A stretch of DNA of 63,295 bases from Granulosicoccaceae bacterium (GTDB taxonomy: Bacteria > Pseudomonadota > Gammaproteobacteria > Granulosicoccales > Granulosicoccaceae). The notes under the pieces were generated by a model that worked only from the letters and a program-made list of their open reading frames with translations, ran no database searches and was not told where the DNA came from. Position 1 is the first letter of the stretch. Every line of letters begins with the position of its first letter. The position numbers and the translations under genes were made by a program. Shown here in pieces: positions 44,653-53,905 of the stretch. The stretch covers positions 1 to 63,295 of the forward strand of contig JAHDCO010000019.1 of assembly GCA_020629835.1 (NCBI GenBank), read 5' to 3'.

Positions 44653-46149
44653 GTGGACGCCTTTCTACTCGGTCTTGAAAACTTAATGGCGCCGCCGGTG
44701 CTGCTGGCGATTGTCATTGGTTCGATTGGCGGCTTAACCATTGGTGCTATTCCTGGCATAGGGCCTGCGATAGCGATCGCCATCTTACTGCCTGCCACCG
44801 TGTTCCTTGATGATTTAGTGAGTCTGGTTCTGTTGCTCGGTGTGTACGGGTCTTCGATGTACGGCGGTGCCATTCCCGCCATTTTGATAAACACACCCGG
44901 TACGCCAGTTAATGCCCTGACGACTTATGATGGCTATGCCTTAACAAAACGCGGTAAAGCGGCGGATGCGTTGTCGTTAGCCTATTCCGCGTCGTTCGTC
45001 GGTGGTTTGTTTTCTATTGGCGCCGCTTTGTGTGCCTTGTTTGTTTTTGGCCCGTACTTAAGAGACCTTGGCGCGCTGTTTGGCCAGCGAGACATTATGA
45101 TGGCGGCCATACTCGGCGCTGTCTTGTTGATTGCCGCACATCGGCAATCGATGGGTATTGCCGCTATGTTGTTTGGATTCGGTTTTTTGATTGCCATGGT
45201 TGGCCGCCAAACCACGCGGAATATTGATCGCTATACGTTCGGGATTGAGTATTTATATTCTGGCTTTAATCTGATCGTAGTCATTATTGGCATCTTTGCG
45301 TTGAGTCAGGCGTTAAACCTGATGGTCGGTAAAGATGACGACCCGCCCGAGGCCCGTGTGCAAGGCGGATTGCTCCGTGGTTTTGCAACCTTATATAAAA
45401 ACAAACTCGTCACGGCACTATCTGCTCTTTACGGCACGCTGATGGGAATTATTCCCGGGGTGGGTGAGTTTGTTGCGCAATTCTTCAGTTACTCCACCGC
45501 TCGTGCGTTGTCAAAAGAGCCCACACGATTTGGTTACGGGTCAAAACAGGGGTTAATTGCCTCTGAGACATCGAACAACGCGGTGCCTGCGGCGGCGATG
45601 ATTCCGTTACTTGCGTTGGGTGTGCCGGGTGAAGCGCTCACGGCCATGATGATGGTGGTGTTTTTTGATGCTGGCATTAAGCCAGGCCCCGATATTTTTG
45701 AAAACAACCCGGATTTTTTATTCAGTTTGTTTGTGGCGTTGTTGATAATTAATGTTGTTGTGCTGGCTACGCTACTGATGTCAACTCGTTACATCGCTAA
45801 ATTGGTGCATATTCCCAATCGATTTTTGGGTGCATTCGTCATGATCTTATCGTTCGTGGGTGTGTACTCTATTCGCAACAGCTTGGCGGACTGTGTGTTC
45901 GCGATGATATTCGGTTATATCGGGTACATCCTTCGCCGTCTTGATTGGCCGCTTGTACCGATCGTGCTGGGTCTGGTGTTAGGGTCCATTATTATCGAGC
46001 GGTTGGCTGCCGGTGCTGGACAAATAAAATCTGCCGTTGATTTAATCAATCGACCGGTTTCAGGAACGCTATTCGTGGTGATACTGCTTGTCATCGGTTT
46101 CATCATTTACACGTCGGTGACGCATCGACGCCACAACGTTCACCAATGA
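44653..46149 (+). CDS. tctA: tripartite tricarboxylate transporter large permease TctA
   Basis: 498 residues from GTG 44653, about 12 membrane helices. The TctA hallmarks GAIPGIGPAIAIAILLPAT and YGGAIPAILINTPGTP are present, as is the second GIIPGVGEFVAQFFSY repeat. It forms the transport channel for a carboxylate driven by an ion gradient. Usual length is about 500. Confidence 0.95.
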   Translation: MDAFLLGLENLMAPPVLLAIVIGSIGGLTIGAIPGIGPAIAIAILLPATVFLDDLVSLVLLLGVYGSSMYGGAIPAILINTPGTPVNALTTYDGYALTKRGKAADALSLAYSASFVGGLFSIGAALCALFVFGPYLRDLGALFGQRDIMMAAILGAVLLIAAHRQSMGIAAMLFGFGFLIAMVGRQTTRNIDRYTFGIEYLYSGFNLIVVIIGIFALSQALNLMVGKDDDPPEARVQGGLLRGFATLYKNKLVTALSALYGTLMGIIPGVGEFVAQFFSYSTARALSKEPTRFGYGSKQGLIASETSNNAVPAAAMIPLLALGVPGEALTAMMMVVFFDAGIKPGPDIFENNPDFLFSLFVALLIINVVVLATLLMSTRYIAKLVHIPNRFLGAFVMILSFVGVYSIRNSLADCVFAMIFGYIGYILRRLDWPLVPIVLGLVLGSIIIERLAAGAGQIKSAVDLINRPVSGTLFVVILLVIGFIIYTSVTHRRHNVHQ

Positions 46150-46172
46150 GTGACTTTACAGGAGAGAGATAT

Positions 46173-47111
46173 ATGAAAACGTTCGCAAGGGTTGCGCTGC
46201 TGTCGTTTGTAACCGCATTTTCAGCCTTTTCACCCGCGTCAGCTGAATACCCCAGTGGGCCTGTGCAATTTATCGTGCCATGGCCACCGGGTGATTTTGA
46301 AGACATATTAACGCGCATGATTGCCAGCGATATGGAAGAGGCTACGGGCGTGTCCGCATCGGTAGTGAATAAACCCGGTGGTGGCGATGGCCCGTTCCCA
46401 GGTGCACTCGAAGTACTGAATGGTCCAACCGATGGGTCACTGGTTGGTTCTTTTGTTATCGGTGTACCAGTAGCAGGCCCGAACATCGGTATCGGCATTG
46501 AAGAAGACAGTTTTATACCCGTTGGCATCTTCTTAACCTACCCCTTCGTACTGGCTGCATCGGGCGATGCACCTTATGAAGACATGGCCGGTTTAGCCGC
46601 ATACGCACAGGACAACGATGTCGTACTTGGGCACTTTGGAGGAGGCTTGGCTCCAACACGTGCTTCCATGGCAGCCGCTAAGAATATGGGTTTTGAATTT
46701 GCTGATGACTCAGCGTTTGATTTACTCGATTGCAACACCTTGTCGTCCGGTGATGCGGATGTCATTAACACCACGCTGGCACTGATAGAGCCATGCCTGG
46801 ATGAGATCAATGTATTGGCTAACATTGGTGAAGAGCCTATTGCGAAGTTGGATGGTGTTAAAACTCTAGCGGAACAGTCTGGTGTGAATGACCTTGAGTT
46901 GTGGAACGGGTTGTTTGTGAAGAAAGGCACACCGCAAGAGGTTATCGATGTTCTGGCGAAGATCGCAGCGGATACGATGGCTGGTGACGAAGCGCAGCAA
47001 CTCATGCAGGAGACTGGTGCACGGGTTTACTGGCAAGGCATGGAAGAGTCTCAAGCACGTATCGAAACCGATCGTGGCAAGCTGGCTGAGCTGATCGAAA
47101 TACTGCAATAA
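46173..47111 (+). CDS. tctC: Bug/TctC-type periplasmic solute-binding protein
   Basis: 312 residues from ATG 46173, chosen for its AGGAGAGAG ribosome binding site and clean signal peptide (ending SPASA). It starts EYPSGPVQFIVPWPPGD, as in Bug proteins. These bind carboxylates, amino acids or aromatics. Here it feeds TctA/B, and the neighbouring genes suggest an amine- or aromatic-containing ligand. Confidence 0.92.
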   Translation: MKTFARVALLSFVTAFSAFSPASAEYPSGPVQFIVPWPPGDFEDILTRMIASDMEEATGVSASVVNKPGGGDGPFPGALEVLNGPTDGSLVGSFVIGVPVAGPNIGIGIEEDSFIPVGIFLTYPFVLAASGDAPYEDMAGLAAYAQDNDVVLGHFGGGLAPTRASMAAAKNMGFEFADDSAFDLLDCNTLSSGDADVINTTLALIEPCLDEINVLANIGEEPIAKLDGVKTLAEQSGVNDLELWNGLFVKKGTPQEVIDVLAKIAADTMAGDEAQQLMQETGARVYWQGMEESQARIETDRGKLAELIEILQ

Positions 47112-47123
47112 AGTAACGCTAGA

Positions 47124-47158
47124 GCCGATGGCTGCCGGTAGGTGGTCATCGGTTTTTT
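47124..47158 (+). terminator. intrinsic terminator or attenuator after tctC
   Basis: CCGATG (47125-47130) pairs with CATCGG (47147-47152), followed by six T (47153-47158). It lies between the transporter genes and the amidotransferase-P450-ligase genes, so it may lower downstream expression. Confidence 0.6.
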
Positions 47159-47209
47159 GTTTGAGCCGAGTGCGCATACCGAAGCGTACCGGCGTTATGG
47201 AGAACAGGA

Positions 47210-47938
47210 TTGAACCGCATCCGACTGGGTATTCTTCAAACCAATCACGATAAGAGTGTTGAAGTGGGGGATGCGTTTCCCGATGATGCGCATCGATTTC
47301 GGGATTTGTTTGATCAGCAAGATGATCGGTTTCGCTACCGGGTGTATATGACCATCGGTGGGGAAGTGCCACAACATCTTGATGACAACGATGCGTACTT
47401 AATAACCGGTAGCCCGTTAAGTGTGCTGGATCGCCATGTGTTTACCGATGACTTACTAGATTTTATTCGCCGCTGTGACGCTGCGAAAAAACCGTTGGTC
47501 GGTGCGTGTTTCGGACATCAGGCTATTGCTCTGGCTTTAGGCGGTGAGGTCAAACGATCGGACGATGGGTATAACGTGGGCATTGAAACCAATCACTTCA
47601 CTACCCAACACCCCTGGATGAATCCGAAAGCGAGCGAACTGTCTTTGTACATGTTTCATGAAGATTATGTATCGGCATTACCGCCAGGCTGTGAAAGACT
47701 GGCCCACAGTGCACGTTGTGCCAACGCCAGCTTTACCAAAGGCCAACACATACTCACCACCCAGGCTCACCCGGAATTCAGTCATGAGTTTATGAGCTGT
47801 GTATTGCGATACACCGAATCATCGATGAGTGAAGCTCAGGTGACCGATGCATGGCAAAGTTTGAAGCAGCAAACACACGGCCGGGTGTTTGGCGATTGGT
47901 GCACTCACTTTTTTAAACAAGCACTGAGCTCACAATGA
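47210..47938 (+). CDS. class I glutamine amidotransferase-like hydrolase
   Basis: 242 residues from TTG 47210 with GGAG upstream. GuaA-like Cys nucleophile in VGACFGHQAIA, His-Glu in TTQAHPEFS. No partner synthetase domain is present, so it probably acts as a stand-alone gamma-glutamyl amide hydrolase, as AtdA2 in aniline and PuuD in putrescine degradation do. The ATG of the P450 gene overlaps its stop, and the ligase gene follows, so the enzyme may release a gamma-glutamylated amine product. Confidence 0.85.
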   Translation: MNRIRLGILQTNHDKSVEVGDAFPDDAHRFRDLFDQQDDRFRYRVYMTIGGEVPQHLDDNDAYLITGSPLSVLDRHVFTDDLLDFIRRCDAAKKPLVGACFGHQAIALALGGEVKRSDDGYNVGIETNHFTTQHPWMNPKASELSLYMFHEDYVSALPPGCERLAHSARCANASFTKGQHILTTQAHPEFSHEFMSCVLRYTESSMSEAQVTDAWQSLKQQTHGRVFGDWCTHFFKQALSSQ

Positions 47939-49176
47939 CGCACTCTCACGATGATGGCCATGCGGACTTGTTTAGCCATGACAGTTTTGCTTCCGGCGTA
48001 CCGCATAAAACGTTTGCGCGCCTACGACAGGATGACCCACTGAGTTGGACCGATGGCGATGATTCGACGCGAGGGTTTTGGAATTTAACGCGCCATGCGG
48101 ATATCACACTGGCGAATCGACAAAGTCAAATATTCAGTTCTGCGCAGGGTATCCGTATTGAGGATCAATCCTACGAGGAATACTTAGCCAGGCGAACCTT
48201 TCAAGAAACCGATGCGCCTGAGCACGCCCAAACGCGGCGTAAAGTAAACCCGATGTTTACTAAGAAAGCGATGGATGCCTTTGAGCCGTTAATCCGTGAG
48301 CTTGCGGCCGATATTGTTGACAACGCGTTACAACAAACCGAGTTTGATGCAGTGGAAGCCATTGCCAAGCAGCTGCCCATGATGATGCTCGGACGCATCT
48401 TGGGTGTGGCCAGTGAAGATCTGGAGTGGTTGGTAGAGAAGGGGGATGCATTAATCGGGAATACTGACCCGGAATTCACCGATCACGTTATCGATAAAAT
48501 GGATACGTCTGCGTACCGCATGATGCCTTTTCGAAGCCCTGCGGGTGTGGAGCTGTATGACTACGCTGCGGACCTACTGCACAAACGACGCCCGTTGGCC
48601 GAGAACAGTGTGCTGGACGTGATGATTCGCGATGACGAGGGTCTGAGCGAATTGGATTTTAAAAACTTCTTTTGCTTATTGGTGGCCGCGGGTAACGACA
48701 CCACGCGCTATTCCATTGCCATGGCATTGAATGAACTTGCGCACCATGCCTCGCTGTTTGCGCAACTCAAAACTGGTGACTATTGGGATACCTGTGCTGA
48801 TGAATTTATCCGCTTTGCCTCTCCCACCATGCACTTTCGTCGCACGGCGACTGAAGACTACTCACTACACGGTAAAACCATTCGAGCTGGTGACAAAGTG
48901 TTGTTGTGGTTTGTATCTGGCAGTCGTGATGAGGCGGTTTTTGAACGAGCGAATGAGATTGTGCTGGATCGCTCACCTAATCGGCACGTGGCGTTTGGTC
49001 AGGGCGGTGCGCACGTGTGCCTTGGTCGGTACTTAGCCAAGCTGGAGATTCAAGTGGTACTGCAGGAACTAACCCGACGTGTTAAACACATCGAAGCGCT
49101 TGAGCCGCCAAGCTGGACACGTTCGAATTTCATTTGTGGTGTAAAGCGATTGCCGGTACGGGTTCAACTGGTATGA
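47935..49176 (+). CDS. cytochrome P450
   Basis: 413 residues. I-helix AGNDTTRYS, ExxR in DEFIRF, and haem-Cys loop AFGQGGAHVCLGRYLA. It is a soluble bacterial class I type; no ferredoxin or reductase gene is adjacent. It overlaps the amidotransferase gene before and the ligase gene after it (ATGA junctions), so the three proteins probably work in one pathway. The substrate may be a gamma-glutamylated amine or a phenolic ring. Confidence 0.95.
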   Translation: MTHSHDDGHADLFSHDSFASGVPHKTFARLRQDDPLSWTDGDDSTRGFWNLTRHADITLANRQSQIFSSAQGIRIEDQSYEEYLARRTFQETDAPEHAQTRRKVNPMFTKKAMDAFEPLIRELAADIVDNALQQTEFDAVEAIAKQLPMMMLGRILGVASEDLEWLVEKGDALIGNTDPEFTDHVIDKMDTSAYRMMPFRSPAGVELYDYAADLLHKRRPLAENSVLDVMIRDDEGLSELDFKNFFCLLVAAGNDTTRYSIAMALNELAHHASLFAQLKTGDYWDTCADEFIRFASPTMHFRRTATEDYSLHGKTIRAGDKVLLWFVSGSRDEAVFERANEIVLDRSPNRHVAFGQGGAHVCLGRYLAKLEIQVVLQELTRRVKHIEALEPPSWTRSNFICGVKRLPVRVQLV

Positions 49177-50456
49177 GTGACGCGACGCTACCGCTACGTA
49201 CGCGAGCGATGTTCTGCGACCTATTGAACTTACCTCGGGGTAAGTACCTGCCTGCCGATGTTGCGGCGGGTGGGTCAGTAGGGTTTGCGCGTGGTGCCTT
49301 TGCGGTGTCCTACGACCGTGACCTACTGACCATACCCGGTTGTGGTTATCACGAGGGCTTACCCGATATGGAGTTGGTGCTCGACTCAGAACATCGCCCG
49401 GGTTGGCAGACCAATACGGAAGTCGCATTAGGTGACTTGCATGTGGATGGCGAACCGTTTGGTTTGTGCGCACGCTCTGCGTTAAAGCGGTGTGTAGCCG
49501 ATTGGCAAGGTTTAGGGTTTACCCCCATGGTGGGATTAGAAACCGAAGCCTATGTTTTTCAGCGAGATGATGACGGTATTTGGCGTCCCTACGATACCCC
49601 GGGTGCCTTTGTCTACGGGACCGGACCACAAAACGACCCTAAGGGCTTAACCGATGAGATTTGGGAAGCCGCTCAACAGGCGAACATTCCCATTGAAAGC
49701 ATGAATGGCGAATTCGATAATGGTCAGTTCGAATTTACGTTGCGCTTTGGTGAAGCGTGTAAGTCGTGTGACGATGCGTTTTTACTAAGAACCATGGCGC
49801 GTGAGTTAGCGTTTAAAAAAGGGCTGTTATTAAGTTTTCTGCCCAAGCCTATTCCAGAGCGGGGTGGGTCGGGTTTACACGTTAATTTCAGTTTGGTGGA
49901 TGAACACGGTCAGAACCAAATAGCTCCAGAAGGTGAGCTGTCGGCTCTGGCACAGCACAGCATTGCGGGGCTGTTACAACATCATGAAGCACTGGCGGGT
50001 TTACTAGCTGCAACCGTGAATAGTTATGATCGTTTAAGTCAGGGCAGTATGGCGGGTTATTGGGCTAACTGGGCAGAAGATCACCGGTTGGTCACCACAC
50101 GCAGTTCCACAAAATCTGTGCGCTCGGCTCGGTTAGAGCATCGCATGGCGGATTGCTCTACCAACCCGTATTTAGCCGTAACCTCGGTATTGCAAGCGGC
50201 GCGTTTGGGTGTTGCCAATTCATTGCCTTTACAGAAGGCTGAAGATCTTGATGGCATGGAGAACGTTCGAGCAAGGCGTCATGTGCCTGCAACGCTTAAT
50301 AAAGCACTGGACGCATTGGATAACAACGCCCTACTGCGTGAGGCTGTTGGCTCACTGCTGTGCGACGCTTTATTGTTTTTAAAACGAGATGAGGTGAAAC
50401 GGTTAGCAGGAAAAAGCGTGGATGAGGTGCGGGATTTTTATTTGCCGTTTGTTTAA
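49173..50456 (+). CDS. glutamine-synthetase-like gamma-glutamyl-amine ligase
   Basis: 427 residues from ATG 49173. The GS catalytic core: metal Glu pair in GLETEAYVF, NGEFDNGQFEFTLRFGEA, GGSGLHVNF and the Arg/Glu of SARLEHRMADCSTNPYLA. It is shorter at the N-terminus than GlnA and belongs with PuuA/GlnA4-type ligases that join glutamate to an amine rather than to ammonia. With the hydrolase and P450 it implies a gamma-glutamylation route. It ends overlapping the 3' end of hpaR. Confidence 0.9.
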   Translation: MSDATLPLRTRAMFCDLLNLPRGKYLPADVAAGGSVGFARGAFAVSYDRDLLTIPGCGYHEGLPDMELVLDSEHRPGWQTNTEVALGDLHVDGEPFGLCARSALKRCVADWQGLGFTPMVGLETEAYVFQRDDDGIWRPYDTPGAFVYGTGPQNDPKGLTDEIWEAAQQANIPIESMNGEFDNGQFEFTLRFGEACKSCDDAFLLRTMARELAFKKGLLLSFLPKPIPERGGSGLHVNFSLVDEHGQNQIAPEGELSALAQHSIAGLLQHHEALAGLLAATVNSYDRLSQGSMAGYWANWAEDHRLVTTRSSTKSVRSARLEHRMADCSTNPYLAVTSVLQAARLGVANSLPLQKAEDLDGMENVRARRHVPATLNKALDALDNNALLREAVGSLLCDALLFLKRDEVKRLAGKSVDEVRDFYLPFV

Positions 50457-50902
50457 TCGTGCTTAGCACCCGGATCCAGTCGCTCTAGCAAATCCAACAG
50501 CGTCTCATAATCTTTCCTACCCAACGTGCGCTTAAACCCAGCAACAATACGCGCGGCTTGATCGGCGTTCTGATCAATAATCTGCTGGCCTTTGGGCGTT
50601 ATTTCGATGAATTGGCGTCGACGATCTTTATCGTCTCGGGTTTGTGTAATCAGGCCTTTGTTACGCAAGGTGGTGGCAATGCGCGTCAGGCTCGGGAATA
50701 ACAAACTGGATCGATCGGCTAAGGTTTTGGTATCCAAGATGCCGAACTCAGCCAGTACACGCAGCACGCGCCACTGCTGCTCGGTGATATCGGTTTCTGA
50801 CAACATGTCTCGAATAGGAATCATCACGCCTTCGCGGGCGCGAATGAGTGCAATCGGTAAGGACCGAGCAGTAGAGGGTAGTTTTGACTTTTTTTCTGGC
50901 AT
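50453..50902 (-). CDS. hpaR: MarR-family repressor HpaR
   Basis: 149 residues. Winged helix: ITEQQWRVLRVLAEFGILDTKTLADRSSLLFPSLTRI with the DDKDRRRQFIEIT wing. This is the HpaR type of MarR, which represses hpa genes until (hydroxy)phenylacetate or homoprotocatechuate binds. It is divergent from hpaF, and a palindrome covers the intergenic region, so it should repress itself and hpa. Confidence 0.9.
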   Translation of the reverse strand: MPEKKSKLPSTARSLPIALIRAREGVMIPIRDMLSETDITEQQWRVLRVLAEFGILDTKTLADRSSLLFPSLTRIATTLRNKGLITQTRDDKDRRRQFIEITPKGQQIIDQNADQAARIVAGFKRTLGRKDYETLLDLLERLDPGAKHD

Positions 50903-50943
50903 CGAACGGTGATTTCGTTGAGTGGCAGGCCCCTAGTATGCCC

Positions 50944-50999
50944 TTGACATTGCGTAGTGAGTAAATTAACGTATTAATAGTTAACATGTTAATATAATT
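50944..50999 (+). promoter_or_regulatory. hpaF promoter with HpaR operator
   Basis: TTGACA (50944-50949), 17-base spacer, TAACGT. The 36-base operator 50964-50999 has the palindrome TTAACATGTTAA (50981-50992) and touches the hpaF ATG (51000). No ribosome binding site is visible there, so the leader is short. It matches the operator before the transporter operon at 33 of 36 positions. Confidence 0.7.
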
Positions 51000-51389
51000 A
51001 TGCCTCACGTCCACCTGGAGTACTCGGCAAATTTGGAAAGCGTTGTCGATTTTAGCGCGCTGTGCGAAGTGTTACGTCGCGAAGCCATCGACATCGATGC
51101 GTTTCCCATGCCCGGAGTACGTGTGCGCGCAACGCGTGTTGATCATTACGCCATTGCCGATGGCAATCCTGAGCACGGATTTATCGATATGTCCGTGCGT
51201 TTACGTGAGGGCCGGCCACAGAGTGTAAAAGCTGAGGCCATTGAACGATTATTCGAAGCGTTGAAAACGACCATGGCTCCCGTGATGGCAAAGCATTCGT
51301 TGGCACTGTCTGCCGAGATGCGTGACATAGACGCTGCGTTGTCCCCAAAATTTGGGAACATAAGAAATCACCTGGAGAACTCTGCATGA
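51000..51389 (+). CDS. hpaF: 5-carboxymethyl-2-hydroxymuconate delta-isomerase
   Basis: 129 residues beginning Met-Pro-His-Val. The Pro that becomes residue 1 is the catalytic base of this tautomerase family, which fixes the start at 51000. HLEYSANL and the C-terminal RDIDAALSPKFGNIRNH agree with HpaF. It isomerises the ring-cleavage product after HpaE. Overlaps hpaE by four bases. Confidence 0.93.
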   Translation: MPHVHLEYSANLESVVDFSALCEVLRREAIDIDAFPMPGVRVRATRVDHYAIADGNPEHGFIDMSVRLREGRPQSVKAEAIERLFEALKTTMAPVMAKHSLALSAEMRDIDAALSPKFGNIRNHLENSA

Positions 51390-52897
51390 GCGGCTTGGAT
51401 GACAACCTAAAATCACTGAGCGGTTATCTAAAGCGCTTCGAACAATCAGGCATTCTGAATCGCATTGCGGGCCAGGATCACAAAGGCAGCGCGGGCGTCT
51501 TTCAGTCAATCTCTCCAGTAGATAAAAGTGTCATTTGTGATGTGGCGCAGGGCACGGCAGACGACATCGATGCCGCCGCGCAAGCTGCTAAAGAAGCGTT
51601 TGCACAATGGCGCGACTTGCCCGCGGTGGAGCGTCGTAAGCTCATGATTAAGATCGCTGAGGGTATTGAAGCACGCGCAGATGAAATTGCCTTGTGTGAA
51701 TGCTGGGACACCGGGCAGGCTTATAAATTCATGAGTAAGGCGGCGTTACGCGGTGCTGAAAATTTTCGCTATTTCGCCGATCAGGTGGTGCAGGCACGCG
51801 ACGGTAAACACCTTAAATCTCCGACCTTGATGAACATCACCACACGGGTACCGATTGGCCCGGTCGGTGTTATCACGCCTTGGAACACACCGTTCATGTT
51901 ATCCACGTGGAAAATTGCGCCTGCTTTAGCATCAGGCTGCACCGTGGTGCACAAACCGGCTGAAGCGTCACCGTTAACCGCGCGGCTGTTGGTTGAAATT
52001 GCCGAAGAGGCGGGTCTACCTGCTGGTGTATTAAATACGGTGAATGGTTTCGGTGAAGAAGCCGGTAAAGCGCTGTGTGAGCATCCACTGATCAAAGCCA
52101 TCGCGTTTGTCGGTGAAAGTCGTACCGGCAGTTTGATTGCCAAGCAGGGCGCAGATACGTTGAAACGTAATCATTTTGAATTAGGCGGTAAGAACCCGGT
52201 AATCGTGTTTGATGATGCGGATCTTGACCGAGCATTAGATGCGGTCATCTTTATGATCTATTCCATCAACGGTGAACGCTGCACCTCATCATCGCGGTTG
52301 CTTGTGCATGAAGCCATTCGTGACACGTTTGAAGCGCAGCTGGTTGAGCGAGTGAATAATATAAAAGTCGGGCATCCGTTAGACCCTAAAACCGAAGTAG
52401 GGCCCTTAGTATCGAAAGAGCATTTTGATAAGGTTACCAGTTACTTTCAAATCGCCAGTGATGAAGGTGCCACCATCGCCGCTGGTGGTGAGGCTATCGG
52501 CGATACGGGCTACTTTGTTAAACCCACGCTGTTTACCGGTGCCAACAACGGCATGCGCATCGCGCAGGAAGAAATCTTTGGGCCAGTACTGACCTCAATA
52601 CCGTTTACTACCGAAGAAGAAGCGTTGCAATTAGCGAACGATGTGCCGTACGGATTAACCGGTTACGTTTGGACAAACGATCTGACCCGCGCTATTCGGT
52701 TCACAGACCAACTGGAAGCCGGCATGATTTGGGTGAATTCGGAAAACGTTCGACATCTACCTACACCTTTCGGAGGCGTAAAAGCCAGTGGTATTGGCAG
52801 AGACGGCGGGGATTGGTCGTTTGAGTTTTATATGGAACAAAAACATATTGGCTTTGCAACCGGCCAACATAAGATCACACGACTGGGGGTGCAGTGA
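51386..52897 (+). CDS. hpaE: 5-carboxymethyl-2-hydroxymuconate semialdehyde dehydrogenase
   Basis: 503 residues, aldehyde dehydrogenase superfamily: NAD site TPWNTPFMLSTWKIAPALASG, catalytic Glu in FELGGKNPVI, catalytic Cys in NGERCTSSSRLL. HpaE oxidises the aldehyde made by HpaD. Stop overlaps hpaD start. Confidence 0.94.
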   Translation: MSGLDDNLKSLSGYLKRFEQSGILNRIAGQDHKGSAGVFQSISPVDKSVICDVAQGTADDIDAAAQAAKEAFAQWRDLPAVERRKLMIKIAEGIEARADEIALCECWDTGQAYKFMSKAALRGAENFRYFADQVVQARDGKHLKSPTLMNITTRVPIGPVGVITPWNTPFMLSTWKIAPALASGCTVVHKPAEASPLTARLLVEIAEEAGLPAGVLNTVNGFGEEAGKALCEHPLIKAIAFVGESRTGSLIAKQGADTLKRNHFELGGKNPVIVFDDADLDRALDAVIFMIYSINGERCTSSSRLLVHEAIRDTFEAQLVERVNNIKVGHPLDPKTEVGPLVSKEHFDKVTSYFQIASDEGATIAAGGEAIGDTGYFVKPTLFTGANNGMRIAQEEIFGPVLTSIPFTTEEEALQLANDVPYGLTGYVWTNDLTRAIRFTDQLEAGMIWVNSENVRHLPTPFGGVKASGIGRDGGDWSFEFYMEQKHIGFATGQHKITRLGVQ

Positions 52898-53880
52898 TGC
52901 CGGTACCATCACCGAACTTACACCCGGAATTCAACACACTGCGGTTGAGCCATGTGTATTTAAATGTCGCTGATCTGCAGGCTTCACGCTCGTTTTATAC
53001 CGATACCCTGGGCCTGCAAGTCACGGATGAAAGTGATACGCATGTCTACCTTCGTGCTATGGAAGAGCGTGGGCACCACTGCTTGGTGTTACAGCGCTCA
53101 GATTCTCCCGGTACGGTTGAGGCATTGGGATTTAAAACCTTTGAAGAAGCGGACCTGGATCGCGCTGAAGCGTTTTTCCAAGCCAAATCGCAGCCCACCG
53201 CCTGGGTAGAGCGCGCGTATCAGGGGCGAACGCTGTTAACCCGTGACAACAACGGCGTGCCGTTAGAGTTCTACCATGCCATGGACCGCTTGCCGCCGAT
53301 ACATCAGCAGTACGCACTGTATAAAGGCGTTAAACCCTTACGCATCGATCACTTCAATTGTTTTTCTCCCGACGTTGATGCCTCGGTTGAGTTTTATAAC
53401 GACATGGGCTTTCGGGTTACCGAGTACACCGAAGACGCAGCCAGTGAAAAATTGTGGGCGGCGTGGATGCACCGAAAAGGCGGCGTTCACGATATGGCGT
53501 TTACCAATGGGTTGGGTCCGCGCCTACATCACCTGGCGTTCTGGGTACCCACACCGTTGAATATTATCGATCTATTGGATTTAATGGCCACAACCGGTTA
53601 CGTCAAACATATTGAACGTGGACCCGGTCGACACGGCATTTCCAACGCGTTTTTCCTATACATCCGAGACCCAGACGGTCACAGAATAGAAATCTATTGT
53701 TCTGATTATCAAACCGTTGACCCTGACTTGGAGCCGATTAAATGGGATTTAACCGATCCCCAGCGGCAAACGCTATGGGGTGCGCCAGCACCGAAAAGTT
53801 GGTTTGAAGAAGGCTCTCCTTTTGTGGGTGTAGACATAGTGAAAAGCCAGTTAGCCGCTAGCCCCATCATCGCGCCTTAA
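52897..53880 (+). CDS. hpaD: 3,4-dihydroxyphenylacetate 2,3-dioxygenase
   Basis: 327 residues from ATG 52897 (overlapping the hpaE stop by one base). Two VOC modules of the extradiol type; Fe/Mn ligands visible as His in RIDHFNCF, His in LHHLAFWV and Glu in RIEIYCSDY. It opens the homoprotocatechuate ring between C2 and C3. Confidence 0.94.
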   Translation: MPVPSPNLHPEFNTLRLSHVYLNVADLQASRSFYTDTLGLQVTDESDTHVYLRAMEERGHHCLVLQRSDSPGTVEALGFKTFEEADLDRAEAFFQAKSQPTAWVERAYQGRTLLTRDNNGVPLEFYHAMDRLPPIHQQYALYKGVKPLRIDHFNCFSPDVDASVEFYNDMGFRVTEYTEDAASEKLWAAWMHRKGGVHDMAFTNGLGPRLHHLAFWVPTPLNIIDLLDLMATTGYVKHIERGPGRHGISNAFFLYIRDPDGHRIEIYCSDYQTVDPDLEPIKWDLTDPQRQTLWGAPAPKSWFEEGSPFVGVDIVKSQLAASPIIAP

Positions 53881-53905
53881 AACATAACCGTTCAGGATAG
53901 ACACT

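Noticed and set aside
50993-50998. Perfect TATAAT just before hpaF as its -10
   Set aside because: It would start transcription inside hpaF, downstream of the ATG fixed by the catalytic Pro; no fitting -35. It is better explained as part of the A/T-rich operator.
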